DNA from: Psychrobacter immobilis
GTDB taxonomy: Bacteria > Pseudomonadota > Gammaproteobacteria > Pseudomonadales > Moraxellaceae
NCBI GenBank assembly: GCA_904846145.1
Contig: CAJGZL010000001.1
Coordinates: 1,984,001 to 2,048,000 of the forward strand
Reading direction: 5' to 3'
Length of the DNA: 64,000 nucleotides
Shown here: positions 39,993-49,771 of the stretch, one piece after another
Numbering within the stretch: the first letter of the stretch is position 1
How the letters are laid out: the number at the start of each line of letters is the position of its first letter
The notes under the pieces: generated by a model
The model's database searches: none
What the model was told of the DNA's origin: nothing
The model's input: only the letters and a program-made list of their open reading frames with translations
Translations under genes and position numbers: made by a program

Positions 39993-40481
39993 CTAATTGC
40001 CTCGATGATAGGGATGATTGTTATTGATGCTCATCGCCCGGTATAACTGCTCCATCAATACTACTCGCACCAATGGGTGTGGCAGCGTCAAAGCAGATAG
40101 CGACCATTTCATATCGGCCTTTGCCAAGACCTCAGGTGAAACACCGTCTGCGCCGCCTATCACTAATGCTACATCATCACCTTGTTGCATCGCCTCAGAT
40201 AGTTTGTCCGCCAAGCCTTCGGTCGATAGCATCTTGCCTTTGACATCTAGCACCCATAATTGCTCGTTATTAGCGCTATTATGCGTGGCTAAGATAGTGC
40301 TGCCCTCACTGTCACGGTACTGTGCCAAATTAGCATCAGAGGGGTTTTTGGCGCGTTTAGCAGCTGCAAGCTCGACGATCTCTGTCGTTAGCATGGGCTG
40401 AATGCGTTTATGATATTCATCAAAGCCGCTTTGTATCCAGCTGGGCATCTTATTGCCTACGGTCAAAATTCTTAATTTCAT
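39993..40481 (-). CDS. rlmH: 23S rRNA pseudouridine-1915 N3-methyltransferase
   Basis: This SPOUT methyltransferase modifies 23S rRNA position 1915 in helix 69. The 162-residue chain starts MKLRILTVGNKMPSW, has the SAM-knot glycine segment ALVIGGADGVSPEV, and ends LPHPLVRVVLMEQLYRAMSINNNHPYHR, the RlmH signature. ATG 40481 gives normal family length. An upstream ATG would add 26 non-homologous residues. RlmH usually sits beside rsfS, which is not here. Confidence 0.95.
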   Translation of the reverse strand: MKLRILTVGNKMPSWIQSGFDEYHKRIQPMLTTEIVELAAAKRAKNPSDANLAQYRDSEGSTILATHNSANNEQLWVLDVKGKMLSTEGLADKLSEAMQQGDDVALVIGGADGVSPEVLAKADMKWSLSALTLPHPLVRVVLMEQLYRAMSINNNHPYHRGN

Positions 40482-40670
40482 ATTGATAGCCACTTTTAAT
40501 TGATAGTCATTTTTAAAATTGAGTTGATTGACAGGCGCTAATGAATCACTCGTCCACAATAAATCGTTGTTTTTTTGAGAGATTTACTATAATAATAGCG
40601 CTGATTGTACTTAGAGCTAAACACGCCCTAATCTTTATTTTTTATTTTTATTATACGAAAGGAATCGTTT

Positions 40671-41117
40671 ATGAAACGTATTATACCAAGTCTACTCATT
40701 GCAGTTACTAGTACTCTGCTCTCTACTGCGGTATTTGCCGCCTCTTTAAATAATACCCAATGGCAAACGGTCGATGAAAAAACAGGTGAGAAAAAGGCTA
40801 TTATTCAATTGAGTGAAAGCGGCGATCAAGTATCAGGAAAAATCATTAAAGTGCTTGATAGCAAGAAGGCTAAAGCCAATTGTGAAAAATGTACAGGTAG
40901 TCTGAAGAATAAACCCATTGAGGGCTTACAGATATTGACAGGTATGCGTGCAGACGGCACCAATCAATGGAGTAACGGTAAGCTGGTCGATCCTGAAACG
41001 GGTAAGATATACTCAGGCAAGATAAACTTAAGTGATAATGGTCAATCGCTAAAGCTACGAGGTTATGTTGGCTCACCTATGTTCGGACGTACGCAAACGT
41101 GGCAACGTATAAAGTAG
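40671..41117 (+). CDS. Secreted DUF2147 protein
   Basis: This 148-residue protein has a signal peptide (IIPSLLIAVTSTLLSTAVFA) and a DUF2147 domain: WQTVDEKTGEKKAII, VSGKIIKVLD, then WSNGKLVDPETGKIYSGKI and GYVGSPMFGRTQTWQR. Two cysteines (NCEKC) could form a disulfide. A GAAAGGAA ribosome-binding site precedes the ATG. The family is periplasmic and of unknown role, often linked to envelope or acid stress. Confidence 0.85.
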   Translation: MKRIIPSLLIAVTSTLLSTAVFAASLNNTQWQTVDEKTGEKKAIIQLSESGDQVSGKIIKVLDSKKAKANCEKCTGSLKNKPIEGLQILTGMRADGTNQWSNGKLVDPETGKIYSGKINLSDNGQSLKLRGYVGSPMFGRTQTWQRIK

Positions 41118-41130
41118 CTTTATTGACTCT

Positions 41131-41170
41131 AAACAGTGCTCTTAAGCATTAAACAGTACTCTTAAGTATT
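41131..41170. repeat. 20-bp tandem duplication
   Basis: AAACAGTGCTCTTAAGCATT is followed directly by AAACAGTACTCTTAAGTATT, with 18 of 20 bases the same. It lies just after the DUF2147 gene. Confidence 0.8.
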
Positions 41171-41235
41171 AAATCTAAATAATGTCTCTAGACTTTGACT
41201 TTAAACAAGGCAGTCTTTAGCCACTTTATGACGCT

Positions 41236-41763
41236 TTAATCAGTCAGTGGTTTTAGCGTCTCAGAAATACCAGCACTGCCTTTATCTTTATCTTTGGTAA
41301 TGACATTGAGCGTAGCATCTGATTCAAAGACGATAGCTTCTATCTCATCAAAGCTATGAATACCGTTTGAGCGCATAACACTCTCGATCTCTTGACGGGT
41401 TAAACGCTCGTCTTGCATGGCTTCTGGTAAAAATTGCCCTTGATAAAAGACAATCTTTGGATCGGATAAAATAAAACTACTAAATTGTGGTGAGATAGAG
41501 GCGTATTTAGTCACTAAAAATTGCAATACATATAGCACTATAATGGAGGCGACACCTTCAATAAAAGGGACGTTTTTTAGCAAAATAGTACTAGCACCGA
41601 TTGAGCCGATCATCACTGTGACTATCCAATCAAAGTTATTCAGCTGAGAGGTTGAGCGTTTGCCAGATATCTTGGTAATAAGTACTATAAAGATATATAC
41701 CATAACAGTCGTTAGAATAATCCGTGCTAGCTTTTCAATATCGTCAAAAAACAACATGTCCAT
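41236..41763 (-). CDS. DUF421 (YetF-like) membrane protein
   Basis: This 175-residue protein has three hydrophobic segments in the first 90 residues (LARIILTTVMVYIFIVLI, then VTVMIGSIGASTILL, then VASIIVLYVLQFLV) and a cytoplasmic alpha/beta domain (PKIVFYQGQFLPEAMQDERLTRQEIESVMR in overview) with the conserved NGI motif. GGAGAAAT precedes the ATG. The function is unknown; Bacillus YetF relatives are spore or stress membrane proteins. Confidence 0.85.
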   Translation of the reverse strand: MDMLFFDDIEKLARIILTTVMVYIFIVLITKISGKRSTSQLNNFDWIVTVMIGSIGASTILLKNVPFIEGVASIIVLYVLQFLVTKYASISPQFSSFILSDPKIVFYQGQFLPEAMQDERLTRQEIESVMRSNGIHSFDEIEAIVFESDATLNVITKDKDKGSAGISETLKPLTD

Positions 41764-41955
41764 TATATTTCTCCTTATGCTGATACTTTAAAATATCACT
41801 GTTTAAAATGAGCGTAACGGATTTTATACCAAAGTAGTGCAAAAGTTTTGTAGCGGCGTTGAATAAAGGGTACAGACTAAACAAAACTGGCTTATGAATA
41901 GCGCTAGCTTATAAATAAAGAGCGCAGTCTTTATTTGTAAAGAATCAAACAGCTC

Positions 41956-42441
41956 CTAGTGTTTTGGCGCTAATAGATGATTAATAGCCCATAGGCTTAG
42001 GCGAGTGACTAGTAGCGTAAAGACAATTATCATAGCCAGCGCGAATAATAAAGGCATGGGTTGCTGGCGCGTCATATCTATTAATACTTCGCGACTGACA
42101 GCATCGAACACCAAGAGCCACAGACATAAAAAGTACAGTGCAGCTAGTAGCCAAATGATAGCAGTACTACGAACGGTCAATCGGTTTATCTCCTTGGCTG
42201 TCAGTGCACGCTGTTGATGTTTGACAAATTTATAGATAGCGACGTAAGCAGCTATAACGATAGATAGCCCTGTAATCAATTGCGAGTTTAGGGTGATTTT
42301 GCTTTGTATCATCATAAATAAAGCGCTGGCGATGATAAACCCAAGCGCGAAAAAGCCGACATAGAGTGTCAGTGCTGTACTGGCTAGTTGCTGATTGGGC
42401 ATGTTTTTCGCTTTTGACTTATTGAGGGAAGGGTGTGACAT
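41956..42441 (-). CDS. Four-helix membrane protein, ABZJ_00895-like
   Basis: This 161-residue protein has four predicted membrane helices: LYVGFFALGFIIASALFMM, LITGLSIVIAAYVAIY, AIIWLLAALYFLCLWLLVF and PLLFALAMIIVFTLLVT. The pattern (helix pair, then KFVKHQQRALTAKEINRL, then helix pair) resembles the ABZJ_00895 family described from Acinetobacter. The function is unknown. It appears monocistronic. Confidence 0.6.
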   Translation of the reverse strand: MSHPSLNKSKAKNMPNQQLASTALTLYVGFFALGFIIASALFMMIQSKITLNSQLITGLSIVIAAYVAIYKFVKHQQRALTAKEINRLTVRSTAIIWLLAALYFLCLWLLVFDAVSREVLIDMTRQQPMPLLFALAMIIVFTLLVTRLSLWAINHLLAPKH

Positions 42442-42575
42442 AACATTGCCTATATAGCAGGATAACAGGGTTTTATTTATAGCTATTAATTATAAATAGC
42501 TACTTATAATCAATAGCTATTTGTGGTCGATATAGTGTGGTTCATTGTCGATCTAGCTTGGGAGTAGAGAAGGCG

Positions 42576-44645
42576 CTAGTGCTGAGCTGTCCAGTCAAGC
42601 ATCGTATCTAATACCACTCTTGCGTTATCGGCATTGATGGCTTGCTCGGTATTAATAATACCAACCACCGTATAATCTTGTCCTGATTGGCCCTTTACGT
42701 AGCCTGCCATTGCAGTGACATTACCCAGCGTACCTGTCTTAATCCAAGCCCGTCCGATAGCGGCTGAGTTAGGCAGTCGCGCACTATGATGACTGATCGT
42801 ACCGCTCACCCCAGCGACTCCCAGTGAATCGACGTAAGCATCAAAGCTCGAATGGTTATAAGCATAGCCTAAAAGCTCGCTTAAGTTGGCCGCGCTCACT
42901 GTGCACTCACGACACAAGCCTGAGCCGTTGGTCATAAAGGGCGGCGGCGTTATCAGATGAGTCTGCCACCACTGCGTCATCGTTTGCAGCGCCTGTAGAT
43001 AGTCAGTTGCGGTCGGGTTGCCAAACTGATATAGACTAGTCGCGGCTCGTTTTTGCTTCTTTAAATGGGTCGTTGTCGAGCCTGCGCTATTGCTAGCAGT
43101 AGTACTTATAGCAATGTTATAAGGTGCATAGCTGCCAATCGATAAGGCAACTTGCTCGGTCATCACATTGTTTGAGAAGTGATTAATATCGTAAATTTGC
43201 TGGGTCAAATTGAGCGAGGGATAGCTCACTAATGGCAGTGGCGATACAGTCGTCGCCAAGAGACGGTTATGCGATCTGTTACTAATGGTCTGGTCTTTGG
43301 GATAAATGCTATTTGTGGCATTAGCAGTAGTAGTAGTATAGGGTTTTTCTTGAGCACGCACTCTACCTGTCAGAGTATTGCCTAAAGCTTGCCATTTGGC
43401 GGCTATAACACGCGAGGCAAAGTCCTTGGCATCAGGGTAGGCCACATAAAACACATGCTCACCGCAGCGCTCTGGTAATGGATTATCAAAGGTGAGCTTA
43501 TCAGTCTGCCATTTTGGCGCTAGGCTATAACGGGCGCTTGAACAAGATGCCTCTCGTGTGTTGACTTTACTTGGCAGCTGATAGTTTGCAAGCTGCGGCT
43601 CATAGCTCAGTTGCGCTTGATTATTAGCGAGCGAATGACTACGAATACTGACGCTATTAAAATTTACTAAGAACCCATCAGGACTGGCATTATAAGGTCG
43701 CAGTGGCGCGCGATCAAAGCTAGCTGGGTCTTTAGTGACATTATTAAATATTGCACTATCTACGATGATATCACCGTCAATATGATGAATACCTGCTTGC
43801 CCAACTCGATAAAGCAGCTGCTCTAAGCGCTCATGAGTCATTTTGGGATCGCCACTACCTTGGATGATCAAATCACCTTGCAGACGATTACCGATAATCA
43901 GACCTGTATGGTAGACCCGAGTAAACCAGACAAAATCAGCACCTAAAGTATCTAAGGCAATAAAGCTCGGTATTAGCTTCATAGTACTGGCAGGGGTGCG
44001 CGCGCTAGCAGGATGATGACTGACTAATGGCAAGGATGTGGTGACAGAGTCTTTTGGTACGTCATCATTGCTGGCGACATTATTATTGATAACATCGTTA
44101 TCAACGCTACTATTAGTATAATTGTCACTACTTTTAGGTACTACGGGCGGCGTACTCACTAGACTTTTATGGGTATAAGCATCATCAGTATAAGCCTTTA
44201 GCTGTTGCTCTTGCTGCTCGATAGTTTTTTGTTCGACTATAATTAGGGGTGTAACGATTTTATCTTGTGCATTGATATTCGTTTTATTGATGTTGATCGC
44301 ATCGGTATTAGCCACATTAGCATTAGGCACATCGGCATTAGGCGCATTAATGTTGTGCACACTGACAGTAGACTTATCCTGATTAACGACAGTAATCACC
44401 GGCGGCAAACGGCTGCTATGCTTATGACCTATTGGGGTAATAAGCATACTGATATTATCAGAGGTTAGAGCTGCATTATCGAGTGCGCTTTGTATAGATT
44501 CAGGCAATACAGCGTGCGCGTATAAAGGCAATAAAGAGAGTGCAGTCACAGCGCCAGTCATTAATAATGAGCGCTTATAAGGAGGGTTTAAAAGAGCGGG
44601 CATGGAAAGGATTCGTCTAGTCAATAAAGCCCGCCATGATAGCAT
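42576..44645 (-). CDS. dacB: D-Ala-D-Ala carboxypeptidase/endopeptidase (PBP4, DacB) with a large insert
   Basis: This periplasmic class C penicillin-binding protein trims peptidoglycan side chains. Catalytic motifs are SxxK in PASTMKLIPS (Ser220, Lys223), SNN in HFSNNVMTEQ and KTG in WIKTGTLGNVTAMAGYV. A signal peptide (SLLMTGAVTALSLLPLYAHA) precedes the mature start. Between the first strand and the SxxK motif there is an insert of about 130 Asn/Asp/Thr-rich residues (about 75-208), so the chain reaches 689 residues instead of about 480. ATG 44603 is a possible alternative start that keeps the signal peptide. Confidence 0.9.
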   Translation of the reverse strand: MLSWRALLTRRILSMPALLNPPYKRSLLMTGAVTALSLLPLYAHAVLPESIQSALDNAALTSDNISMLITPIGHKHSSRLPPVITVVNQDKSTVSVHNINAPNADVPNANVANTDAININKTNINAQDKIVTPLIIVEQKTIEQQEQQLKAYTDDAYTHKSLVSTPPVVPKSSDNYTNSSVDNDVINNNVASNDDVPKDSVTTSLPLVSHHPASARTPASTMKLIPSFIALDTLGADFVWFTRVYHTGLIIGNRLQGDLIIQGSGDPKMTHERLEQLLYRVGQAGIHHIDGDIIVDSAIFNNVTKDPASFDRAPLRPYNASPDGFLVNFNSVSIRSHSLANNQAQLSYEPQLANYQLPSKVNTREASCSSARYSLAPKWQTDKLTFDNPLPERCGEHVFYVAYPDAKDFASRVIAAKWQALGNTLTGRVRAQEKPYTTTTANATNSIYPKDQTISNRSHNRLLATTVSPLPLVSYPSLNLTQQIYDINHFSNNVMTEQVALSIGSYAPYNIAISTTASNSAGSTTTHLKKQKRAATSLYQFGNPTATDYLQALQTMTQWWQTHLITPPPFMTNGSGLCRECTVSAANLSELLGYAYNHSSFDAYVDSLGVAGVSGTISHHSARLPNSAAIGRAWIKTGTLGNVTAMAGYVKGQSGQDYTVVGIINTEQAINADNARVVLDTMLDWTAQH

Positions 44646-44720
44646 AAGTCGCTACCGCTATCTTGCAATAGCATAAGCGGGAGCATGTTAATCATAGAAG
44701 GTTGTTACTTATAAATGTTG

Positions 44721-45326
44721 TTAGCGAACATGCAAAAAAGCCATTGCCGTCATCATCGCGTCATTATAAGCATCATGACTACCAAGCTCTGGAATATTAT
44801 AATGCGCTAGTATCTTAGGCAACTGCTGCGATGATTTAGGTGCTTTTGGATTGCTATCGCCCATCTGCTGAGCGTAAAGATAGCGTACATCGAGCACCTG
44901 ATTGGGTAGCGTCATACCCATGTACTGCTTAATCAAGGGATTTAAAAATGCGATATCTATCTGCGGACAAAACCCAACGATAGCTCTATTACCAATAAAG
45001 GGCAATAGTAGCGCTAGCATCTCATCATAGCTCATACCATGTGCTACATCAGTGGTGCGCAGCCCATGAATGACTATAGTATCGCGTTCAGGCATAGCTG
45101 GTGGACTACAAACCAGATGCAGGCCATTGCCCGTATCAATCATATTGCCATTAATGTGAATAGCCGCTACTGATAATATATGATGCTTTTTGGCATTGAG
45201 CCCTGTCATCTCACAGTCAATGGCTACCCATTGATCTGCTAATGGCGGCTCAAACATTGAGGCAAGCTCAGGACGCTGTAGCTGGTTTTTTTGCCATGAA
45301 GATTTTACTTGTGAAAACCAGCCCAT
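44721..45326 (-). CDS. DnaQ-like 3'-5' exonuclease
   Basis: This 201-residue protein has a DEDDh exonuclease fold: ExoI VAIDCEMTGL (Asp, Glu), ExoII GFCPQIDIAFLNPL (Asp), and ExoIII HDAYNDAMMTAMAF (His, Asp). It is the size of stand-alone DnaQ-type nucleases rather than the polymerase III epsilon subunit. It lies about 100 bases downstream of a DUF294/CBS gene, a pairing seen in many gammaproteobacteria, where the two may process nucleotides or RNA together. The substrate is unknown. Confidence 0.88.
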   Translation of the reverse strand: MGWFSQVKSSWQKNQLQRPELASMFEPPLADQWVAIDCEMTGLNAKKHHILSVAAIHINGNMIDTGNGLHLVCSPPAMPERDTIVIHGLRTTDVAHGMSYDEMLALLLPFIGNRAIVGFCPQIDIAFLNPLIKQYMGMTLPNQVLDVRYLYAQQMGDSNPKAPKSSQQLPKILAHYNIPELGSHDAYNDAMMTAMAFLHVR

Positions 45327-45425
45327 AATATCCTCCGTAATAAGTGTAGAGCTATAGGTCTGCCTATTATTTACCGAATAGCAGTGACCCTGCTGTTAAT
45401 GGCTTAAACGTAAATTACTGGATCG

Positions 45426-47345
45426 TTAATTGCCAATCTCTAGCTGATAATGTTGACGTAACTGATTTTTAAAGCTTTTTACCACCGCTAGACATTCTTT
45501 TAAGACGTCGCGCTCAAGGGCAGATAAGGTCATAGGGTCGACATGGCGCGCATACTTATCGTCCGTGAGTAACGCCACATCCAAGCGCTGCGCCATAAAA
45601 AACTCTAGGGCTTCATTGAGAGTGTCAGCGCGTTCTTGGGTCATGACACTCGCCTGTACTAAGGCTTTTAGACGGTTTTTGCTGCTGGGCACATGCAAGA
45701 TATCTTGCTCTAAGGCTAGAGCGCGAATACCATGTACCAATGGAAAAATACCAGACTTTTTGAGATCGACGGTGTTGGTGTCAGGCTTACCTAGTAGCGG
45801 TACAAACCTTTGCCACCACTGATTACCATCACCAAACTGCAGAGCTGCACGCGCGAATTGACGTATAAACATAGGATCGGACTGACGATGGGCTACTTTT
45901 AGATGATCGCGTACTTGTGTGAGCAGCGATTCATCGCCGCAGACATACTCGCCATCGAGTATCGCTGATAGATAGATACTGTGTATAGGATCGGTGTTTC
46001 GAAACCATAAGCTTAGCTGAGCCTTAAAATCCTTGAGCGGCTGTCGCCACATCGGATTGGTCATCATAATGTTGCCATCGCACAAGGGATAGCCAAAGTC
46101 TGCTAATTGGCTGTTAAAGGTATCTGCAAATTGCGCTAAATCTGGATGTGAATAGCCATCACGAATGAGCAGAGCATTATCTTGGTCAGTACGCATGATC
46201 TGCTCACCACGTCCCTCTGAGCCCATGACGATCACACAGGTATTTTGCATGACCTCATCAGGGACGATAATTTTCCATAGCTTCGTAAAAACTTGCGCAT
46301 TGAGGGTCTGTACCATGCGACTGACAATACCGATCTTGACCCCGTTTTGTTGTTGAGCGCGAATATAGCGTCCAATCAGCTCGACGGCAGTACCGATACT
46401 GGCGATATCATCGGCTTGCTCAATCTGAATACTGATAAGCTGTGAGTGATGACCAAGATAAGCTAATACATCGCTTTGTCCCAATATGCCTACGACATTA
46501 CCACTATCATCAATAACAGGCAGCCTGTGAATGCGATAGCGGGTCATAGTCAATAGGGCATCGCCAATCTCGTGATCAGCATCGATAGTACGTAGATTAA
46601 AGCTGGCAAAGTCTTGACAAGGTGTGACCGCCATATCTTGCTGCTGGCTAACCGCGCGGCAAATGTCCGTATCGGTCAAGATACCTAGTTCACGATCGGT
46701 GCTATCGGACTTTAGAGTATGGTCTGTGGGTCGTACTAATACATGCTTGAGCCGCGCTTGCGTCATCACTTGTGCAGCTTGATACAGGCTTTGGCTTGCC
46801 TCAATAATATGTACGGGCAACAACGTCACATCAGTCACGGGTTGGAGCATGATTTGCTGGACTTCTTGTTGCTCAGTATAGCTGGCTGCCCCTAAGCCTT
46901 GAGAGCCACGGCGCTGTTTCAATGCCTTGAGGCGCTCAGGTAATTTATCGGATAATAATTGACGGATGAGATGATTTTGAGCGCTGATTTTGTCAATGGC
47001 ACTGCCTTCTACTTGCAGTAGTAGGGTGTCCTCATTGGCACGGTAATGGTAATTTTTGTCATTACTTTTATCATCAGCTGATAACTCTGGCGTTCGTCTA
47101 CTATCGAACCAATCATTACTGTTGAGATGGTCGGAGTGATCGCTACCTAAATAAGCGGTGACTAGTTCGTCGTTAAGTGTTTGCTCGATCTGACCTTTGA
47201 GTACAATAAAAAAATAATGCAGATCTGCAGCTGATAAGGATTCCTCAGCAGCAAGGTAGCGTACTTGCGTATGCTTTTTGAGACTTTGACGCTCAGCTGG
47301 GCTTAATACGTCAAAGGGGGGTTGAGCAAAATCAAGAGTGGGCAT
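45426..47345 (-). CDS. CBS-domain DUF294 nucleotidyltransferase-like protein
   Basis: This 639-residue protein has an N-terminal cyclic-nucleotide-binding-like domain (residues 10-130), two CBS domains (about 170-310; RLKHVLVRPTDH and YRIHRLPVIDDSGNVVGILG), a nucleotidyltransferase-like core GSEGRGEQIMRTDQDNAL (near residue 375), and a helical DUF294 C-terminal domain. CBS pairs usually sense adenine nucleotides. It is encoded upstream of a DnaQ-like exonuclease gene on the same strand, so the two likely act in one pathway. The substrate is unknown. Confidence 0.88.
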   Translation of the reverse strand: MPTLDFAQPPFDVLSPAERQSLKKHTQVRYLAAEESLSAADLHYFFIVLKGQIEQTLNDELVTAYLGSDHSDHLNSNDWFDSRRTPELSADDKSNDKNYHYRANEDTLLLQVEGSAIDKISAQNHLIRQLLSDKLPERLKALKQRRGSQGLGAASYTEQQEVQQIMLQPVTDVTLLPVHIIEASQSLYQAAQVMTQARLKHVLVRPTDHTLKSDSTDRELGILTDTDICRAVSQQQDMAVTPCQDFASFNLRTIDADHEIGDALLTMTRYRIHRLPVIDDSGNVVGILGQSDVLAYLGHHSQLISIQIEQADDIASIGTAVELIGRYIRAQQQNGVKIGIVSRMVQTLNAQVFTKLWKIIVPDEVMQNTCVIVMGSEGRGEQIMRTDQDNALLIRDGYSHPDLAQFADTFNSQLADFGYPLCDGNIMMTNPMWRQPLKDFKAQLSLWFRNTDPIHSIYLSAILDGEYVCGDESLLTQVRDHLKVAHRQSDPMFIRQFARAALQFGDGNQWWQRFVPLLGKPDTNTVDLKKSGIFPLVHGIRALALEQDILHVPSSKNRLKALVQASVMTQERADTLNEALEFFMAQRLDVALLTDDKYARHVDPMTLSALERDVLKECLAVVKSFKNQLRQHYQLEIGN

Positions 47346-47559
47346 AGCAGCATCCTTGAGTGCCTTGAGAGTTAATCATAGCGATCATAAAACTTAACTA
47401 TAACATTATCCCTAATAACTTTGTGGTTATAGTTTATTTATAATTTGCTAAGTTTAAAGCTTTGTAAGAAAGCACTTTACTACTGTTTCGAATTCAATTT
47501 TTTGAGCGCGCTGTTTAATAAGTAGTACTAAGTATCGAGTATTAATTATTAACTATTAA

Positions 47560-48836
47560 TTATTCATCACTAAGTAGCTTACGTATGCGGCGAATGGCCT
47601 CTATATTTTCTTCAATACTAGCCACAAGAGCGATACGCACATAGCCTTTGCCAGGATTATAGCTCTGCACTTCACGGGATAAGTAGCTGCCAGCCAAAGC
47701 ATAGATATGCACCTGCTCATACAGAGCTTTGACAAAAACTTCATCGTCACCATTGAACGCTTCAGGGACTTTTATCCAAAAATAAAACCCAGCCTCAGGC
47801 ATACGCAGATCTAAAAGCTGACCTAGCTCTTGCATCCATAACGCAAATTTTTCTTTATAAAGTGCGCGGTTTTGTATGACATGTCTCTCATCTTGCCAAG
47901 CGGCAATAGAGGCGAGCTGATGCGGTATCGGCATGGCACAGCCTTGATAAGTACGATATTGTAAATAAGGCGCAAGCAAGTCAGCATCTCCTGCAATAAA
48001 GCCTGAACGCAAACCTGGCAAGTTTGAGCGCTTTGATAAAGAGTGGAAGACCACACAGTTTTTGAAGTCATCACGGCTTAGGTTAGCGCAAGCTTGTAAT
48101 AAGCCAATAGGTGGCTCATTAAAATACAGCTCGCTATAACACTCGTCACTAGCAATAATAAAATCATACTGATCAGACAAGCGAATCAGCAGCTCCCAAT
48201 CCTCCATAGTCATCATGGTGCCCGTTGGATTATTCGGACTACAGACGAATAGCAGTTGGGTCTGTTCCCAAACACTTATAGGAACGCTGCGATAGTTTTC
48301 TTTAAAGCTATTTTCTGAGCTGCAAGGTATAAAGTAGGGCGTTGCCTGCGCTAGAATGGCTGCACCTTCGTAAATCTGGTAAAAAGGGTTGGGCATTATT
48401 ACGATAGGTCTCGGCTCAACGTGCGCCACATCTTCTGATATCGGCAGTGAACTATTTGACTGATTCGTTTTGTGGCTGATTTTGTGGTTTAAGCAGCTCG
48501 TATCAATCGCGGCTTGTACAAAACTAAAGATCGCCTCACGCGTGCCCATGACAGGTAATACTTCGCTATTAGGATTGACATGATGCAAAAAAACCGCTTC
48601 TCAAGCCAATGAGCGATGGTTTGACGCAGCTCAAAGCTGCCTATAGTCGTCGGATAACGAGCTATACTGTCCAAATTTTCTTTTAATGTGTCCAGCACAA
48701 AGCTTGGTGGTGTGTGTTTTGGCTCACCAATACCGAGCTTAATCTCATTGTAGGCGGGGTTTGGCGTGCTATCGACAAGTAAATGACTCATCTTGGCGAA
48801 AGGGTAAGGATGCAGGTTATTCAAGTTGTTATTCAT
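47560..48836 (-). pseudogene. dapC: Succinyldiaminopimelate transaminase, frameshifted in a homopolymer
   Basis: DapC is a PLP aminotransferase of the lysine/diaminopimelate pathway. The first part (from ATG 48836, MNNNLNNLHPYPFAK...) runs to HWLEKRF and the second resumes at LHHVNPNSEVLPVMGTREA. The PLP lysine is in SLSKRSNLPGLRSGF. The two frames meet at a run of seven A's (48587-48593; seven T's in the coding strand). One more T would join them exactly. An Asn/Ser-rich insert of about 25 residues follows the GTREA region. A true mutation, a base-calling error or slippage rescue are all possible. The location next to glnD and map supports the identity. Confidence 0.85.
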
Positions 48837-48955
48837 AATTGGGCTTATTATAATTAGCAGACATAAATTATAACGAAAAGTTATGGTCAAGAAAGTTTAT
48901 TTAGCAGTAATCATAAAGACACCTTATCTTAATGATTAAAATTTTGAGTACTGAT

Positions 48956-49558
48956 ATGGGTAATGTTGAGTTTTATAGACAGCTAAGACATCACGAGCAG
49001 CAGTGGTGGCTTTTACGTCAGCGTCTTATTGTACTTAGAGAGCGGCAGATTTTTTGGTATGGTGAAAAAAGCTTAATGATGTGGTTACTGTGGCAGCTGG
49101 TCAGCTATGTCGTCGTCGCGATTATAGTTATGTTACTCAGCAAGCTGTTATCGGTGCAATTAACATTGTGGCAATACCTGACTATCTTTGCGCTACAAAC
49201 CTCTATTTTCTTAATCATGCTTTTATTGAAAGAGCGCATGGCTAAAAAAATGCAGATAAAAATCCATAAAGAGGAGCTAGCAACTGAGCAAACGCTCAAC
49301 GAGATGACGATATTAGCCACTGATAGCCTCTTTGATAAGGTGCACAGTAGCTCTCCACTATCTTTACAGCTTATCCATCAACAGTACGCCTCACATTTGC
49401 ACTTAGTCAGCTTATATCATTTGCTACAGCAAGAGGTAAGTAGAGGGCGTTTATCTCTATCGCAGCACGCTAGAGACACGCTTGCCTTGCCCCTTGATTT
49501 GGCTGATGATGAGCTTACTCTGCATGCCGATGAAATACTTTATAAAAGCCTTGTTTGA
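48956..49558 (+). CDS. Membrane protein of unknown function
   Basis: This 200-residue protein has a charged N-terminal helix (YRQLRHHEQQWWLLRQRL), two membrane helices (LLWQLVSYVVVAIIVMLL and LTIFALQTSIFLIMLLL) and a long helical C-terminal domain. ATG 48956 follows GAG at suitable spacing; an ATG at 48932 is possible. It is divergent from dapC. I do not recognise a family. Confidence 0.6.
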   Translation: MGNVEFYRQLRHHEQQWWLLRQRLIVLRERQIFWYGEKSLMMWLLWQLVSYVVVAIIVMLLSKLLSVQLTLWQYLTIFALQTSIFLIMLLLKERMAKKMQIKIHKEELATEQTLNEMTILATDSLFDKVHSSSPLSLQLIHQQYASHLHLVSLYHLLQQEVSRGRLSLSQHARDTLALPLDLADDELTLHADEILYKSLV

Positions 49559-49583
49559 ACGCTAATGTATTTAGAACTTACTA

Positions 49584-49753
49584 GGGCGTGTCCTCAATTT
49601 GAAAATGGTGATAAAAATGAGCGAAATTGCAGCAGGGCTAGGATAATAGCGCTATTAATATCGAGATATTGATGAGCTATTTTACACCGCCCTGCCAACA
49701 TTTAGCCTTTTTTAGCCCATTTAGTCCTATACATTCAGATTAGGGACACGCCC
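49584..49753. mobile_element. 170-bp MITE related to the IS in the polA island
   Basis: The ends GGGCGTGTCCTCAATTT and ATTAGGGACACGCCC are inverted repeats that share GGGCGTGTC and, at the left, 15 of 16 bases with the terminal repeat of the IS5-family element at 9819-10657. TA flanks both ends (49582-49583 and 49754-49755). No open frame is inside, so it must be moved by an IS5-family transposase in trans. Confidence 0.8.
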
Positions 49754-49771
49754 TATATTAGCGGTAGTCAA

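Noticed and set aside
40621..40632. ACACGCCCTA resembling one end of the IS5-family terminal repeat
   Set aside because: Only about ten bases match and no partner end is nearby, so chance is a sufficient explanation.
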